Part shown: in pieces, positions 37,696 through 48,809 of the stretch
Numbering within the stretch: the stretch's first letter is position 1
Layout of the letters: every line of letters starts with the position of its first letter
Assembly (NCBI RefSeq): GCF_030908245.1
Contig: NZ_JAVFJJ010000006.1
Coordinates: 62,001-126,000, forward strand
Origin: Sinomonas sp. ASV322
GTDB lineage: Bacteria; Actinomycetota; Actinomycetes; Actinomycetales; Micrococcaceae
Direction: 5' to 3'
DNA: 64,000 bases
Notes under the pieces: model-generated
The model's database searches: none
Told to the model about the DNA's origin: nothing
The model's input: only the letters and a program-made list of their open reading frames with translations
Position numbers and translations under genes: made by a program

Positions 37696-38664
37696 TTACC
37701 CGGCCGTGTCCGACGCGATATCGATGCGCCACCCCGTGAGCTTCGCGGCGAGGCGGGCGTTCTGCCCCTCCTTGCCGATGGCGAGCGAAAGCTGATAGTC
37801 CGGCACGAGGACGCGCGCGGAACGTGCTCCCTCGTCGACGATGCTCACGGACTTCACCTTGGCAGGCGAGAGCGCGTTGGCGATGAAGGATGCGGGGTCG
37901 TCGCTGTAGTCGACGATGTCGATCTTCTCGTCGTTGAGCTCGGTCATGACGGCACGGACCCGGGAGCCCATCTCGCCGATGCATGCGCCCTTCGCGTTGA
38001 CGCCCGGGACGTTGGCTCGCACCGCGATCTTCGTGCGGTGGCCGGCCTCGCGGGCAATTGCGACGATCTCGACGCTGCGGTCCGCGATCTCGGGCACCTC
38101 GAGCTCGAAGAGCTTCTTGACGAGGCCGGGGTGCGAACGGGACAGCGTGATCGACGGCCCCTTGACGCCGCGATGCACGTCGACGACGTAGGCGCGGATG
38201 CGGTTGCCGTGGAGATACTGCTCGCCGGGAACCTGCTCCGGCGGAGGAAGGAGTGCCTCGACGGCCCCGAGGTTGACCTGGACCATGTGCGGGTTGCTGC
38301 CCTGCTGGATCTGGCCGGCGATGAGCTCGCCTTCGCGCCCCTTGAACTCGCCGAGCACGTTGTCGTCCTCGACGTCCCGGAGACGCTGGAGGATGACTTG
38401 GCGCGCGGTCGTCGCGGCGATCCGGCCGAAGCCTTCGGGCGTGTCGTCGAACTCGCCGATCGGGTTGCCCTCTTCGTCGATCTCAGTTGCCCAGATCGTG
38501 ACGTGCCCGCTCTTGCGGTCAACCTCCGCCCGGGCCTGATCGATCGCCCCCGGCGACTTGTGGTACGCGAGAAGGAGTGCCTGCTCGATCGTGGGGATGA
38601 GCTTCTCGACCGGAATGTCGCGCTCTCGCTCCAGCAGGCGCAGCGCGCTCATGTCGATGTCCAC
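37696..38664 (-). CDS. nusA: Transcription termination/antitermination protein NusA
   Basis: 322 residues: N-terminal RNA polymerase-binding domain, S1 domain (about 110-180) and two KH domains ([51 protein letters not shown]). It lacks the C-terminal acidic repeats of E. coli NusA, as is normal in actinobacteria. GTG 38664 shares one base with the rimP stop and has GGAGG close upstream. Confidence 0.96.
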   Translation of the reverse strand: MDIDMSALRLLERERDIPVEKLIPTIEQALLLAYHKSPGAIDQARAEVDRKSGHVTIWATEIDEEGNPIGEFDDTPEGFGRIAATTARQVILQRLRDVEDDNVLGEFKGREGELIAGQIQQGSNPHMVQVNLGAVEALLPPPEQVPGEQYLHGNRIRAYVVDVHRGVKGPSITLSRSHPGLVKKLFELEVPEIADRSVEIVAIAREAGHRTKIAVRANVPGVNAKGACIGEMGSRVRAVMTELNDEKIDIVDYSDDPASFIANALSPAKVKSVSIVDEGARSARVLVPDYQLSLAIGKEGQNARLAAKLTGWRIDIASDTAG

Positions 38665-39335
38665 TAGGCCTCCTCGGCGTCGGTGTCGGTGTGCATGTCG
38701 GATTCGGTATCGGACTCAGTGTCGGCTCCGAACGCCGCGAAGGCGTCTTCGGGGATCTCGTCAACGCGGGCGAACTCGACTTCTACCCGACCGCTGCGAA
38801 TGCGGGAGAACGGGAGTGCCACCGGTTCGCCCTGCTTGGGCTTGACCCCCTTGGGTGCCGGTAGATCCGGGACCAGGGTCACGCCGTCGTCCGTCACGTG
38901 GGTAAGGCGACCGGTGACGTTCTCACCTTGGATCACGTTGACTTTGACGAGGCGACCACGGGCGCGGTGCCAATGCCGCGGTTCCGTGAGCGGGCGGGCG
39001 ATGCCGGGCGACGACACCTCGAGGTCGTATGGCCGATTGTCTGCGAACGTGCCCGCGGTCCCGTCGAGGACGTCCGACAGCTCGCGCGAGATCTCGGCGA
39101 TCACGTCGAGGCCGACGCCGCCGGTTTCTTCCTGGGGCAAGTCGACGACGACGTGCACGGTGCGGTGGGCCCCGGCAACTTTGACCGAGATGCCCTCGAG
39201 GAACAGGCGGTGGGCCTGCACCGTGGGTTCGAGCAGCGCATGAAGACGCGCTTCCTCAGCAGCGAACGGCGATCCAGTGGCCTCTCGGCTCGGACGCACG
39301 TCCTGCTCGGCAGGCTCGGACCGTGGCTCAGACAT
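38664..39335 (-). CDS. rimP: Ribosome maturation factor RimP
   Basis: 223 residues. Core blocks are [40 protein letters not shown] and [30 protein letters not shown]. The C-terminal ~35 residues form an acidic Asp/Ser/Thr tail ([14 protein letters not shown]). An AAGGAGG site 8 nt before ATG 39335 fixes the start. It is first in the rimP-nusA-ylxR-infB-rbfA unit; TAGGCT at 39377-39372 (minus) is a possible -10. Confidence 0.93.
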   Translation of the reverse strand: MSEPRSEPAEQDVRPSREATGSPFAAEEARLHALLEPTVQAHRLFLEGISVKVAGAHRTVHVVVDLPQEETGGVGLDVIAEISRELSDVLDGTAGTFADNRPYDLEVSSPGIARPLTEPRHWHRARGRLVKVNVIQGENVTGRLTHVTDDGVTLVPDLPAPKGVKPKQGEPVALPFSRIRSGRVEVEFARVDEIPEDAFAAFGADTESDTESDMHTDTDAEEA

Positions 39336-39433
39336 GCGAGTCCGCCTCCTTGTTCTTTCGAATGTGCTCTTAGCCTATCGGCTCGTGCGGGGGCGTGGTG
39401 GGCACATGCCGCGCTCGTGGGATGATCGAGCCC

Positions 39434-42400
39434 GTGACTTCCACCACCGCCCCTACCGAACCGTCTCCGGAAGAGGGCCCGGCACTAGAACATCGGCGTG
39501 GCCCCGACGCGCCCGAAGACCTCGGTTCCGCCAACGCCGAGGCCCCCGAGCCGGGGGCGGCTGAGCACTTGGTCCCGGAGAGCGGCGAGGTGGGCGCTGC
39601 GACCGACGACGCGCCGTCCGCCGCGGAAGCGCACGACGACGAACCCGCGCCTGGGCTGCCATCGAACGAAGTTGAGGAGGGCGGGGACTCCCCCGCCGAG
39701 GAAGCCGCCGAGACGGAAGGGCAGACGCAAGAAGCGGGCGAGCCTGCGGGCGAGGCCGAACCCGAGAACGACGCCGACGAGCCGCGCGCCGAGGATTCCG
39801 ACTCCCCGACCGAGACTCAGAAAGAGTCCGCCGGATACGCGGCAGAGCACACCCCGGAAACGGGCATTCAGGGAGCTCCGACAGAGGTCAACGAGAGGCC
39901 TGAAGCCGAGGACGCAGGCGAGTCCCACGACGAGCAGGGCCCCGCCGGTCCTGCGAGCGACAACGAGGGCACCTCCGCGAGCGAAGCCGCCGACGAAACG
40001 CAGGAGGCCGCCCCGGAGGACCCCACGGCTGCCGAGCCCGCCTCGGCGCAGGAGCCCATGCCGACCGACGACGCCGACGCGCTCACCCCGGAAGCCGGCG
40101 CACAGGAAGCTCCGACGGAGGCCGACGAGGCCCTGGTGACCCAAGCCGAGGCCGCGGGCGAGTCCCACGAAGAGCAGGGCCCCGCCGGTCCCGCGAGCGA
40201 CGACGAGGGCACCTCCGCTGGCGAAGCCGCCGACGAGACGCAGGAGGCCGCCCCGGAGGACCCCACGGCTTCCGAGCCCGCCTCGGCGGCGGAGCCCACG
40301 CCGGCCGTCGACGCCCAAGTGACCGCACCCGAAGCCGACGCCGCCTCGGCGACCGAGGCCGCGTCGACCGACGACACCCCAGTGAACGAACCCGAAACCG
40401 ACGGTCCGGAAGCTCCGACGGAGGCCGACGACGCCCCCACGGCCGAGCCCGAAGCCGAACCCGAGGCACAGCCCGAGGCTGAGGCCGAGCCCGAGCCCGA
40501 ACCCGAGGCACAGCCCGAGCCCGAGCCCGAGGTGGAGGGCGAGGCCGAGCCCGAGCCACAGCCCGAAGCCGAAGCCGAGCCCGAGGCACAGCCCGAAGCG
40601 GGACACGAGGCAGAGCCCCAGGTCGAGGCTGAGGCAGAGGGCGAGTCCCCCGAAGGTCCGGACTCGGCCGGCGCCACGAGCGACGAGCTGGACGCCGCCG
40701 CGCGCGAAACGACCGACGAGACACAAGAGCCTGCGCCTACCGAACTCCCGGCGGCCGAGCCCCGCCCGGCGGCGGAGGCCACGCCGACCGACGACGCCGA
40801 CACGGCCAGCCCGGAAGCCGACGCTCAGGAACCTCCAGCTGAAGCCGACGACCGCCCCGAGGCAGAGCCCGGGACCGAGCCCGGGCCCGATGCCGAGGCC
40901 GGGGCAGAAGAGGGCGAGTCCCACGAAGAGCTGGGCCTCGCCAGCGCCACCGCCGATGGCCAGGACGCACTCGCAAGCGAACCGACCGACGAGACGCAAG
41001 AGGCCGCGCCCACAGAACCCGCTGTCAGCGAGTCCCCTGAAGCGCTCGACACATCCATCACCGAGGAAGTCACCGCCAAGGAAGCCGCCGAGGAAGCCGC
41101 CGAGGAAGCCGCCGAGCCGGAGGAGCCGGCCAAGCCTCAACAACCTGCCGACGCTCAACAACCGGCCGAGCCTCAACAACCTGCCGGGCCGGAGGAACCG
41201 GCCGAGCCGGGGGAACCAGCCGGGGAAAGGGAACCGGTCGGGCCCGAGAACGCCGCCCACGAGCCAGTTCCCGAAGCCACCGCGGCGCAGGCAGCCAACG
41301 CCACGCTCGTCGACTCCCTAGAACCCGAGTTCAAAGCCGAAGAACACGATCCTGACGGCCAGACCGTTGCTGCCGAAGCGCCGGGAGCCGAGGATTTCCT
41401 CGGCGAGGAGTCGCGCGGCGAAACGCAGGCCCATGAAGACACGCTGCCTGCCGCGACAGAGTCTGTCGAGCCAGAGCCCACCGTCCGAGAGCCTGCCGAG
41501 CACAAAGCCGAACTGTCGGACGGGCTCGAGGCCGCAGCCGACGCCGACAGCGCTCCAGACGTCGCGGAGGAAGCCCCCGAACTTGCGGCGGCACCCGTCG
41601 ACACCCGGAGCGATGCGTTGGCCGCGGCCGACGAGCCAGGGTCCGTCGCTGCGACGACATCCGTCGAAACGGCACCGGCCGAAACGGCACCAGCCGAAAC
41701 GGCACCGGCCCTGACGACCCCGACGGCGGCGACCCCGCCCGCGACTCCACGGGCCGCGATGACAAGGGCGGAGGTTCGCGCGGCAGCAGCGTCATCGCCG
41801 CGTCCGCGCCGGACGTGGCCGTTCTGGGTGCTCGGGGCCGCAACGCTCGCCGTGGGGGTGGGGAGCGCGACGTTTGTCTCGCTCCAGCCGGTTGCACCGA
41901 GCGATCCCAGCAAGAGCGAGGTCGCGCTGCGCACGGCAGAGCAGGACGCCACGCAGCTCGCAGGGCTCGCGCGGGCAGCATCCCGGGGCGCGACCCCTCG
42001 CGTTCAGTCGGCGCTCGCCGCGACGGCGACCCTGCTCGACCGCCAGGCCGCGGTCCTCTCGACGCGAACGGGCGGACCGTCGTCGTCGGCGTCGGGGGCA
42101 TCGGGAGGCCGCACAAGCACGGCGGACGCCCGGACGACCACGCCCCCGGCAGGCGCGGCCGACGTCGTCTCGCGCCTTGCAGCAAGCATCGAGGTGCGCC
42201 TCGCGGCCCTTCAGGACGTGGACGGCCCCACCGCGACGGTCCTCGCGTCGCTCGCGGCGGGACAGTCGCTGCAGGCGGAAAGCCTCTCCGTGGCTGCTGG
42301 TCTCACCCCGCAGTCACCCGCCAAGCCGGTGGCGGGCACGTCCGGGAGCCCATCAGCCAGCCAGTCTGCTCAGAGCCCCTGCCCGACTCCAACCCCTGCG

Positions 42401-42871
42401 CCGTCGCCTGCGCAACCTGCGGCGTCGTCCGGGTCGACGCTCACCTTCGGCGGCGCGCTCGCGAACGTCGAGCGCGCCGAGACGGCCGCAGCCTACGTCC
42501 TCGAAGCGGCCCTGGCCCACACCCCGGCGTCGTCCTCTGATGCCACGGCCCGCGAACAGGCCCTCGAGGCGCACCGCCATCAGCTCGACGGCATCGACGC
42601 CCTCGCGGCGGCGTCCTGCCTCGCCCTCCCGCCGCGCGAAGCGGGCTTTGCGGTCCCCGCCGAGTTCGCGGCGAACCCGAATCCGACACTCACTGCCGTC
42701 GCCCGCTCCGCCGAGGACTCGTGGGCCCAACTCGTGGGTGCCGCGCCCGCCCAGCGTCGTCGCGACGCCGCGAAGGGACTCGTCACCGCGTCGCGCCTCG
42801 CGGGCGACATCGGGGCCTTCCCGGGGCTGCCGTCCGCGGAACAGGCCGCAGGGCAGCCGACGGGCCAATGA
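39434..42871 (+). CDS. Large acidic-repeat membrane protein with C-terminal ferritin-like (DUF4439) domain
   Basis: 1,145 residues from GTG 39434 (ATG 39422 is an alternative). Residues ~1-760 are a repetitive Glu/Asp/Ala/Pro region with almost no Lys/Arg and long PEAE/EPEP runs. [20 protein letters not shown] gives one membrane helix at about 795-815; the positive charge before it predicts the acidic part inside and the C-terminus outside. A helical region (820-900) and a DUF4439-type ferritin-like bundle (about 1000-1125: [37 protein letters not shown]) follow. DUF4439 proteins are known next to rimP in related genomes, but normally much shorter. Function unknown. Confidence 0.78.
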   Translation: MTSTTAPTEPSPEEGPALEHRRGPDAPEDLGSANAEAPEPGAAEHLVPESGEVGAATDDAPSAAEAHDDEPAPGLPSNEVEEGGDSPAEEAAETEGQTQEAGEPAGEAEPENDADEPRAEDSDSPTETQKESAGYAAEHTPETGIQGAPTEVNERPEAEDAGESHDEQGPAGPASDNEGTSASEAADETQEAAPEDPTAAEPASAQEPMPTDDADALTPEAGAQEAPTEADEALVTQAEAAGESHEEQGPAGPASDDEGTSAGEAADETQEAAPEDPTASEPASAAEPTPAVDAQVTAPEADAASATEAASTDDTPVNEPETDGPEAPTEADDAPTAEPEAEPEAQPEAEAEPEPEPEAQPEPEPEVEGEAEPEPQPEAEAEPEAQPEAGHEAEPQVEAEAEGESPEGPDSAGATSDELDAAARETTDETQEPAPTELPAAEPRPAAEATPTDDADTASPEADAQEPPAEADDRPEAEPGTEPGPDAEAGAEEGESHEELGLASATADGQDALASEPTDETQEAAPTEPAVSESPEALDTSITEEVTAKEAAEEAAEEAAEPEEPAKPQQPADAQQPAEPQQPAGPEEPAEPGEPAGEREPVGPENAAHEPVPEATAAQAANATLVDSLEPEFKAEEHDPDGQTVAAEAPGAEDFLGEESRGETQAHEDTLPAATESVEPEPTVREPAEHKAELSDGLEAAADADSAPDVAEEAPELAAAPVDTRSDALAAADEPGSVAATTSVETAPAETAPAETAPALTTPTAATPPATPRAAMTRAEVRAAAASSPRPRRTWPFWVLGAATLAVGVGSATFVSLQPVAPSDPSKSEVALRTAEQDATQLAGLARAASRGATPRVQSALAATATLLDRQAAVLSTRTGGPSSSASGASGGRTSTADARTTTPPAGAADVVSRLAASIEVRLAALQDVDGPTATVLASLAAGQSLQAESLSVAAGLTPQSPAKPVAGTSGSPSASQSAQSPCPTPTPAPSPAQPAASSGSTLTFGGALANVERAETAAAYVLEAALAHTPASSSDATAREQALEAHRHQLDGIDALAAASCLALPPREAGFAVPAEFAANPNPTLTAVARSAEDSWAQLVGAAPAQRRRDAAKGLVTASRLAGDIGAFPGLPSAEQAAGQPTGQ
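39917..40310. repeat. 240-bp in-frame repeat in the acidic protein gene
   Basis: Two highly similar 80-codon units beginning [14 protein letters not shown] and [14 protein letters not shown] (period 240 bp). More diverged copies occur near 40680 ([12 protein letters not shown]) and 40915 ([13 protein letters not shown]), each followed by a DETQE block. Confidence 0.8.
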
Positions 42872-42923
42872 GGCTAGGCTTGCTTCGCTGGAAGGGTGCC
42901 GAGCGGAGTGCCACAGTGGAGGC

Positions 42924-43649
42924 ATGACCACGGAAAGCACCACGGGCCTGCACCCAGAACCGCAGGGAACCGACATCGCGGCAAAGCTCAACTGGCTCCG
43001 GGCCGGGGTGCTGGGTGCGAACGACGGCATCGTCTCCGTCGCCGCCGTCGTCGTCGGTGTTGCCGGCGTCACGACGAACAACGGGCCGATTCTTGCGGCA
43101 GGCATGGCCGCGCTCGTGGGCGGCGCGATCTCGATGGCCCTCGGCGAATACGTGTCGGTGAGCAGCCAGAGGGACAGCCAGCGCCACCTCATCGCGAAGG
43201 AACGCGAGGAGCTCAAGGAGCAGCCCGAAGAAGAGTTCGAAGAGCTCGTGAACCTCTATCAGCGCAAGGGGCTGTCGCGAGGCCTCGCGACGCAGGTGGC
43301 CGAGGAGCTCACAGCGAAGGACGCGCTCCGGGCACATCTCGACATCGAGCTGGGCATCGATCCGGATGAGATCGTGAGCCCATGGCACGCCGCCTTCGCC
43401 TCGGCCATCTCGTTCCTGTGCGGCGCCGTCCTCCCCCTGATCGCGATCCTCCTTCTTCCCGAGGCCATCCGCGTTCCCATCACGTTCGCCGTCGTCCTCA
43501 TCGCTCTCGCGCTCACCGGCGCGCTCGGGGCGTGGATCGGCGGCGGCTCGCGGACGTGGGCTTCGATCCGCGTCGTGGCGGGCGGCGCGCTCGCCCTCGC
43601 GGCGACATTCGCGCTGGGCAGCCTGCTCGGAACCACAGGTATCGCCTAA
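42924..43649 (+). CDS. VIT1/CCC1 family transporter
   Basis: 241 residues. KLNWLRAGVLGANDGIVSVAAVVVGVAG and GAISMALGEYVSVSSQRD are the VIT/CCC1 hallmarks, with a charged cytosolic helix pair (HLIAKEREELKEQPEEEFEELV) and three further membrane segments. Plant and yeast members move iron or manganese; bacterial substrates are inferred. A GTGGAGG site precedes ATG 42924. It lies 52 nt after the ferritin-like protein gene, which makes a shared metal role attractive but unproven. Confidence 0.9.
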   Translation: MTTESTTGLHPEPQGTDIAAKLNWLRAGVLGANDGIVSVAAVVVGVAGVTTNNGPILAAGMAALVGGAISMALGEYVSVSSQRDSQRHLIAKEREELKEQPEEEFEELVNLYQRKGLSRGLATQVAEELTAKDALRAHLDIELGIDPDEIVSPWHAAFASAISFLCGAVLPLIAILLLPEAIRVPITFAVVLIALALTGALGAWIGGGSRTWASIRVVAGGALALAATFALGSLLGTTGIA

Positions 43650-43660
43650 GCTGCATTTCT

Positions 43661-44650
43661 GTGAGTGCGGTCATCGCGCCTGAAGACTTGGTCCGGCGGT
43701 TTTCCCGCACGGCCGCCGGTCGGTCGTGGCTCGATTCGCTCCCTGACCGCATCGAACAGTGCCTCCGCAGGTGGGGGCTGCGGCTCGACGAGGACTCAGC
43801 GGGTCCGTGGTCGGGCTTCGGCTCCATGGTCGTTGCAGTGGCACGCGGCACCGAGCCGCTCGTCCTCAAGCTCGCCTATCCGTATCCGGAGGCGTCCTCA
43901 GAGCCGGTTGCGCTCCGCCTGTGGGATGGCGACGGTGCCGTGCGCCTCGTGGACGACGACGGCGACGGCGCGCTCCTGCTCGAACGGCTCGACGGCGGGC
44001 GGCGGCTTCAGGACGTTCCGTTCCCCGAGGCCACGGCGGTGTGGGGCGACGTGGTCCGGCGGCTGTCGATCCCCGAGGACGACCGCCCCGCGTGGGCGGC
44101 TCTCGACCGGATCGACGCACGGGCGGAACGCTGGAGCGACGAGCTGCCCGAACGCTGGACGCGGCTCGATCGTCCCTTCCCGCGGTGGCTCCTCGAGGCG
44201 GCGCTCGACGTGTGCGCCACGCGCGGCGTCGTGGGCCGCCGGGGCGGCGTCGACGTCCTCGTTCATACGGATCTGCACGGAATGAACGTCCTCGGAACGT
44301 TCGACGCGGCTTCGGACGAGGGCTTCCGGGCCATCGATCCCCAGGCGGCGGTGGGCGAAGCGGAGTTCGCGGTGGCCCCGATGCTGTGGAACCGGCTTCC
44401 CGAGCTGCGGCGCGGCGATCCGTCGGAAGCCCTGCTCGAGCGCTGCCACGACCTCGCTTCGGCGGCGGGGATCGATCCGGAGGGGGCGCGCGAGTGGGCG
44501 GTTCTGCGCGAGGTCGAGAACGCGCTCTGGTACGCGGCCAAGCCGGACCACGAGGGGGATCTCGAGCGGTCGCTCTGGGTCGCGAGCGCGCTGTGCTCAC
44601 GGCCGCTCCCGGGCCTTCCCGATGTGTGGGAGCTCAAGCGCCTCGGCTGA
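43661..44650 (+). CDS. Aminoglycoside phosphotransferase-family kinase (APH(6)/hydroxyurea type)
   Basis: 329 residues from GTG 43661. The Brenner motif is HTDLHGMN (H202-N209), followed by the metal-binding AIDPQAAVGEAEFAVAPMLWNRL, the arrangement of the APH(6)/hydroxyurea kinase group; VLKLAYP supplies the ATP lysine. Members phosphorylate streptomycin-like or hydroxylated compounds; chromosomal copies are often of unknown substrate, so resistance should not be assumed. Confidence 0.85.
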   Translation: MSAVIAPEDLVRRFSRTAAGRSWLDSLPDRIEQCLRRWGLRLDEDSAGPWSGFGSMVVAVARGTEPLVLKLAYPYPEASSEPVALRLWDGDGAVRLVDDDGDGALLLERLDGGRRLQDVPFPEATAVWGDVVRRLSIPEDDRPAWAALDRIDARAERWSDELPERWTRLDRPFPRWLLEAALDVCATRGVVGRRGGVDVLVHTDLHGMNVLGTFDAASDEGFRAIDPQAAVGEAEFAVAPMLWNRLPELRRGDPSEALLERCHDLASAAGIDPEGAREWAVLREVENALWYAAKPDHEGDLERSLWVASALCSRPLPGLPDVWELKRLG

Positions 44651-44653
44651 GTG

Positions 44654-46051
44654 TCAGAGGCCCTCAGTTGCCGCGAGCGCGTCCCGGACCGCCGCGAACG
44701 CGATGTCCGCGTCCTGGCCGTCCGAGGACCAGTTGGCGACGGAGATCCGGAGGACCGCGCGCCCGTGCCAGCGGGATCCGCTCATCCACACTCGCCCGTC
44801 CCGCACGAGATAATCCGCGACCGCCTGGGTTCGCTCACCGGACCCGAACGCGAGCGTCACCTGGCTGAAGACGACGTCGTTGAGCACCTCCGCGCCCGGG
44901 AGCTCGCCGATCCGACGCGCGAGCTCGGAGGCGTGGGCGGCAAGGCCCGCGACGAGCGCGTCGACGCCCGAGCGGCCCAGCGAGCGGAGCGCGGCCCACA
45001 CGGGAACGCCCCGGGCGCGTCGGGACAGCTCGGGAACCTTCTCAAATGGGTCGCCCGGGCCGTGGTCTCCGTGGGCGTCGTGGACGAGATAGTCGGCGTG
45101 CAGGCCGAGCGCACGCCGGAGGGCGACGGCGTCCTGGCACACGACGATCCCGCAGTCGTAGGGGACGTTGAGATTCTTGTGCGCGTCCGTTGCCCACGAG
45201 TCGGCCTGCTCGGCCCCGCGCATGAGCGGCCGCGTCGCGGCGGACGCCGCGGCCCACAGGCCGAACGCGCCGTCGACGTGCACCCACGCGCCGTGCGTCC
45301 GGGCCACGTCGATGGCCTCGGGGAAGGGGTCGAACGCGCCCGAATGGAGGTTGCCAGCCTGAAGGCAGACGACGGCGGGGCCCTCCCCCCGATCGAGCGC
45401 CGCGGCGAGTGCCTCGGGCCGGATGCGTCCCTGCGCGTCGGCGGCCACGGACTCCGGCGCCCCGAGCCCGAGCATGCGCAGCGCCATGTCGATCGAATCG
45501 TGCCTCTCCGCGCCCACGAAGACCCGGACCCGCGGCCCGCCCGCGAGACCGCGCTCGTTGAGGTCCCAGCCCGCACGCTCGAGCACGCGCCATCTGGCGG
45601 CCGCAAGTCCGCTGAAGTTGGCCATGCTCGCGCCCGTCGTGAAGCCCACATCGGCTCGCGCTGGGAGACCAAGCAGCTTGACGACCCAGCGCGCCGCAGC
45701 CTCTTCGGCCGCGGCGGTGGCGGGGGTCGCAAAGCGCAGGCCCGTGTTCTGGTCCCACGCGCTCACGAGCCAGTCGGCGGCCATGGCCGCGGGGAGCGTC
45801 CCGCCGATGACCCAGCCGTAGAACCGGCCCGACGGCATGGCCATGAGGCCCGGCGCCGCGGCGGCGGCGAGGAGGTCCACCGTGTCGGCGGGATCGAGGC
45901 CGGCCTCCGGCAACTCGTCACCGAACGCCTCGGCGAGCTCGTCCGCCGTCGTCAGCGGACCGACGTGACGTGATGGAATGCTCCCTAGCCAGCGTCGCGC
46001 GTGCTCCGCGGCGCGGTCCAAAGGTTCGTCGTAGTCCTCAGGGCGCAGCAT
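44654..46051 (-). CDS. PLP-dependent group II decarboxylase
   Basis: 465 residues. PLP lysine K292 in SWATDAHKNLNVPYDCG; GFTTGASMANFSGL and HVDGAFGLWAAAS bind the cofactor. The fold is that of group II amino-acid decarboxylases (aromatic amino acid, diaminobutyrate or glutamate types). The substrate cannot be told. It is tail-to-tail with the APH gene (3-nt gap, no terminator visible). Confidence 0.88.
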   Translation of the reverse strand: MLRPEDYDEPLDRAAEHARRWLGSIPSRHVGPLTTADELAEAFGDELPEAGLDPADTVDLLAAAAAPGLMAMPSGRFYGWVIGGTLPAAMAADWLVSAWDQNTGLRFATPATAAAEEAAARWVVKLLGLPARADVGFTTGASMANFSGLAAARWRVLERAGWDLNERGLAGGPRVRVFVGAERHDSIDMALRMLGLGAPESVAADAQGRIRPEALAAALDRGEGPAVVCLQAGNLHSGAFDPFPEAIDVARTHGAWVHVDGAFGLWAAASAATRPLMRGAEQADSWATDAHKNLNVPYDCGIVVCQDAVALRRALGLHADYLVHDAHGDHGPGDPFEKVPELSRRARGVPVWAALRSLGRSGVDALVAGLAAHASELARRIGELPGAEVLNDVVFSQVTLAFGSGERTQAVADYLVRDGRVWMSGSRWHGRAVLRISVANWSSDGQDADIAFAAVRDALAATEGL

Positions 46052-46094
46052 GGCTGCATGCTACGCCGGGGCGCCCGTGGGGACAGAGGACGCG

Positions 46095-46889
46095 CTATGC
46101 GAAGTTCTCGTTCCACACGTCGAAGCCGAGCTTGACCGCGAGGGCCGCGACGACGGCGAGGAAGACCCAGCGGATGAACCTGTTCCCGCGGGAGACGGCC
46201 ATGCGGGCTCCCACGTAGCCGCCGCACATGTTGGCGGCGCCGAGCACGAGCCCGAGCCCCCAGAGCAGGGCGCCATTGGGTGCGAACAGCAGGAGCGCAC
46301 CGATGTTCGTCGCCATGTTGACGATCTTCGCCTTCGCGCTCGCCTCAAGGAACGCGTAGCCCATGCCGGACACGAGCGCGATGACGAGGAAGGACCCGGT
46401 ACCCGGCCCGATGAGCCCGTCGTAGAAGCCGATCGCGCCCCCAAGGCCGCACGCGGCCGCGAAATGGCGAGGGCCCTTGAGCCGCAGCTCGGTGTACTGC
46501 CCGAGCTGCGGCTTGACGATCGTGAAGATCGCGACGGCGACGATCGCCGCGAGAATGATCGGCTTGAACACGCGCGCGGGCAGGGCCGAGGCGAGCGCCG
46601 CCCCGCCGAACGCGCCGGCGAGGGCTACGAGGGCCATCGGGATGGCCGTGCGGAAGTCCGGCCGAACCCGCCGCGCATAGGTGGCCGCGCTCGTCGTCGT
46701 ACCGAAGACCGAGCCCATCTTGTTCGTCGCGAGCGCGTGAACGGGCGTCATGCCCGGCAGCGCGAGCAGCGCGGGAAGCTGAATGAGCCCTCCCCCGCCC
46801 ACGACGGCGTCGACCCACCCCGCGCAGAACCCCGCCACGATCACGAGGACCAGCGTCAGGAGGTCGATGGACTCAAGTCCCGAGGCCAC
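46095..46889 (-). CDS. TauE/SafE family membrane exporter
   Basis: 264 residues, about eight membrane helices in two related halves. The duplicated family motif is seen as VDAVVGGGGLIQLPAL and FYDGLIGPGTGSFLVIAL. Members export sulfite or organosulfonates. It is followed after 43 nt by the decarboxylase gene and lies 26 nt after proS. A link to the molybdenum sulfite oxidase-family enzyme elsewhere in the window is only speculative. Confidence 0.9.
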   Translation of the reverse strand: MASGLESIDLLTLVLVIVAGFCAGWVDAVVGGGGLIQLPALLALPGMTPVHALATNKMGSVFGTTTSAATYARRVRPDFRTAIPMALVALAGAFGGAALASALPARVFKPIILAAIVAVAIFTIVKPQLGQYTELRLKGPRHFAAACGLGGAIGFYDGLIGPGTGSFLVIALVSGMGYAFLEASAKAKIVNMATNIGALLLFAPNGALLWGLGLVLGAANMCGGYVGARMAVSRGNRFIRWVFLAVVAALAVKLGFDVWNENFA

Positions 46890-46915
46890 TCGCGCTACGC
46901 CGTCACGAGGGCCGG

Positions 46916-48718
46916 CTACGCACCGCGCACGGCGGCCACGACGCGGTCCACGACGTCCGCGACGGGGACGTCCTCGGCCGTGCCCGAACGGCGGTCCTTG
47001 ACCTCGAGCGTTCCCGTCGCGAGGCCCTTGCCTACCGCGATGATCGTCGGGACGCCGATGAGCTCGGCGTCGCCGAACTTGACGCCGGGCGAGACCTTCG
47101 GGCGATCGTCGAGCATGACGCTCAGGCCGCGCGCTTCGAGCTCGGCGGCGACGCGCTCGGCCTCGGCAAAGATCTCCTCGCCGCGGCCGACGGCGACGAC
47201 GTGGACGTCCGCGGGCGCGACGCTGCGCGGCCAGATGAGCCCGCGGTCGTCGTGGTTCGACTCCGCGAGCGCCGCGACGGCGCGCGTCACGCCAATGCCG
47301 TAGGAGCCCATCGTGACCGTGACCTGCTTGCCGTTCGCGTCGAGGACCTTGAGTTCAAGGGCCTCGGCGTACTTCCGGCCGAGCTGGAAGATGTGGCCCA
47401 TCTCGATGCCGCGGGCGATCTCGAGCAGGCCCGAGCCGTCCGGGGACTCGTCGCCGTCGCGCACCTCCGTGCACTCGATGACGCCGTCCCAGCCGAAGTC
47501 GCGCCCGGCGACGAGGCCGTAGACGTGCTTGCCGGGCTGGTTGGCGCCCGTGATCCACGAGGTGCCGGGGACGACGCGCGGATCGACGAGGTAGAGGAGA
47601 CCCGACTTCCCGTCGAGGCCGAGGAGCGCGTCCTCGGGGTCGAGGCCCGGGCCGAGGTAGCCCTTGACGATGAGGGGCTGGGACTTGAGCTCGTCGTCGT
47701 TCGCTGCCTCGAGGCCGATCTCGCCGGCGACGGGCAGGAACGCGCCGATGTTCGCCTCGACGCGCTTGAGGTCGACGGCGCGATCCCCCGGGACGCCGAT
47801 CACGACGAGCTGCTTTTCGCCCGTGGGAAGGGTCACGGACAGCACGACGTTCTTGAGCGTGTCCGAGGCCACCCAGGGGCGATCCGGGTTCGGGAACACG
47901 GTCTGCGAGGCCTCGACGAGGGTATCGATCGTCGGGGTGTCGGGGGTGTCGAGTACGCGCGCTTCGGGCGCGCCTGCGTAGTCGATCGAGGGCGGCACGA
48001 CCGTCGTGACGGCCTCGACGTTCGCGGCGTAGCCGCCGGGCGAGCGGACGAACGTGTCCTCGCCGATCTCGGTCGGGTGGAGGAACTCCTCGCTCTTGGA
48101 TCCGCCCATCGCCCCGGCCGTCGCCTTGACGGGGACGACCTCGAGCCCGAGCCGGTCGAAGATCCGCAGGTACGCCGCGCGGTGGGCGGCGTAGCTCGTG
48201 TCGAGGCCCTCGTCGTCGGCGTCGAACGAGTAGGAATCCTTCATGATGAACTCGCGGCCGCGCAGGAGCCCCGCGCGCGGGCGGGCCTCGTCGCGGTACT
48301 TGTTCTGGATCTGGTAGAGGCTCAGCGGGAGGTCCTTGTACGACGAGTACAGGTCCTTCACGAGGAGCGTGAACATCTCCTCGTGCGTCGGCGCGAGGAG
48401 GTAGTCGGCCTCCTTGCGGTCCTTGAGGCGGAAGATGCCCTCGCCGTACTCGGTCCATCGGTTGGTCGCCTCGTAGGGCTCCTTGGGCAGAAGCGCGGGG
48501 AAATGGACCTCTTGGGCGCCGATCGCGGCCATCTCCTCGCGGATGATCTGCTCGACCTTGCGCAGCACCGCGAGACCAAGCGGGAGCCACGTGTAGATGC
48601 CCGGCGCGGCGCGGCGGATGTAGCCGGCGCGCACGAGGAGCTTGTGGCTCGCCACCTCGGCGTCCGCCGGGTCCTCGCGCAGGGTTCGCAGGAACAGGGT
48701 CGAGAGTCGCAGGACCAC
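46916..48718 (-). CDS. proS: Prolyl-tRNA synthetase
   Basis: 600 residues, bacterial-type class II synthetase with the editing insertion. Motif 1 region ([26 protein letters not shown]), motif 2 ([25 protein letters not shown]), motif 3 near [16 protein letters not shown], and a C-terminal anticodon-binding domain. GTG 48718 is preferred over an upstream in-frame ATG because it gives the conserved [21 protein letters not shown] start. No T-box leader was recognised upstream. Confidence 0.95.
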   Translation of the reverse strand: MVLRLSTLFLRTLREDPADAEVASHKLLVRAGYIRRAAPGIYTWLPLGLAVLRKVEQIIREEMAAIGAQEVHFPALLPKEPYEATNRWTEYGEGIFRLKDRKEADYLLAPTHEEMFTLLVKDLYSSYKDLPLSLYQIQNKYRDEARPRAGLLRGREFIMKDSYSFDADDEGLDTSYAAHRAAYLRIFDRLGLEVVPVKATAGAMGGSKSEEFLHPTEIGEDTFVRSPGGYAANVEAVTTVVPPSIDYAGAPEARVLDTPDTPTIDTLVEASQTVFPNPDRPWVASDTLKNVVLSVTLPTGEKQLVVIGVPGDRAVDLKRVEANIGAFLPVAGEIGLEAANDDELKSQPLIVKGYLGPGLDPEDALLGLDGKSGLLYLVDPRVVPGTSWITGANQPGKHVYGLVAGRDFGWDGVIECTEVRDGDESPDGSGLLEIARGIEMGHIFQLGRKYAEALELKVLDANGKQVTVTMGSYGIGVTRAVAALAESNHDDRGLIWPRSVAPADVHVVAVGRGEEIFAEAERVAAELEARGLSVMLDDRPKVSPGVKFGDAELIGVPTIIAVGKGLATGTLEVKDRRSGTAEDVPVADVVDRVVAAVRGA

Positions 48719-48809
48719 GCGGGCATCCGTTCTGGCTGTGAGCCGTACAGGCTCGGGCAGGAAAAGGTCAGCTACCAATGTATCCCGTTGAATCGCGCTC
48801 AACAGTCTG

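Noticed and set aside
39485-41952. Long Gly/Leu/Arg-rich or Ser/Ala-rich frames antisense to the acidic protein
   Set aside because: They mirror the GAG/GCC repeats of the acidic gene, which has a start, membrane segment and recognisable C-terminal domain.
43661-44650. Acquired aminoglycoside-resistance gene
   Set aside because: Base composition matches its neighbours, no mobile element is near, and the family has many chromosomal members of unknown substrate.
48719-48809. T-box or amino-acid-responsive leader for proS
   Set aside because: The gap is short and shows no T-box sequence or long anti-terminator structure.
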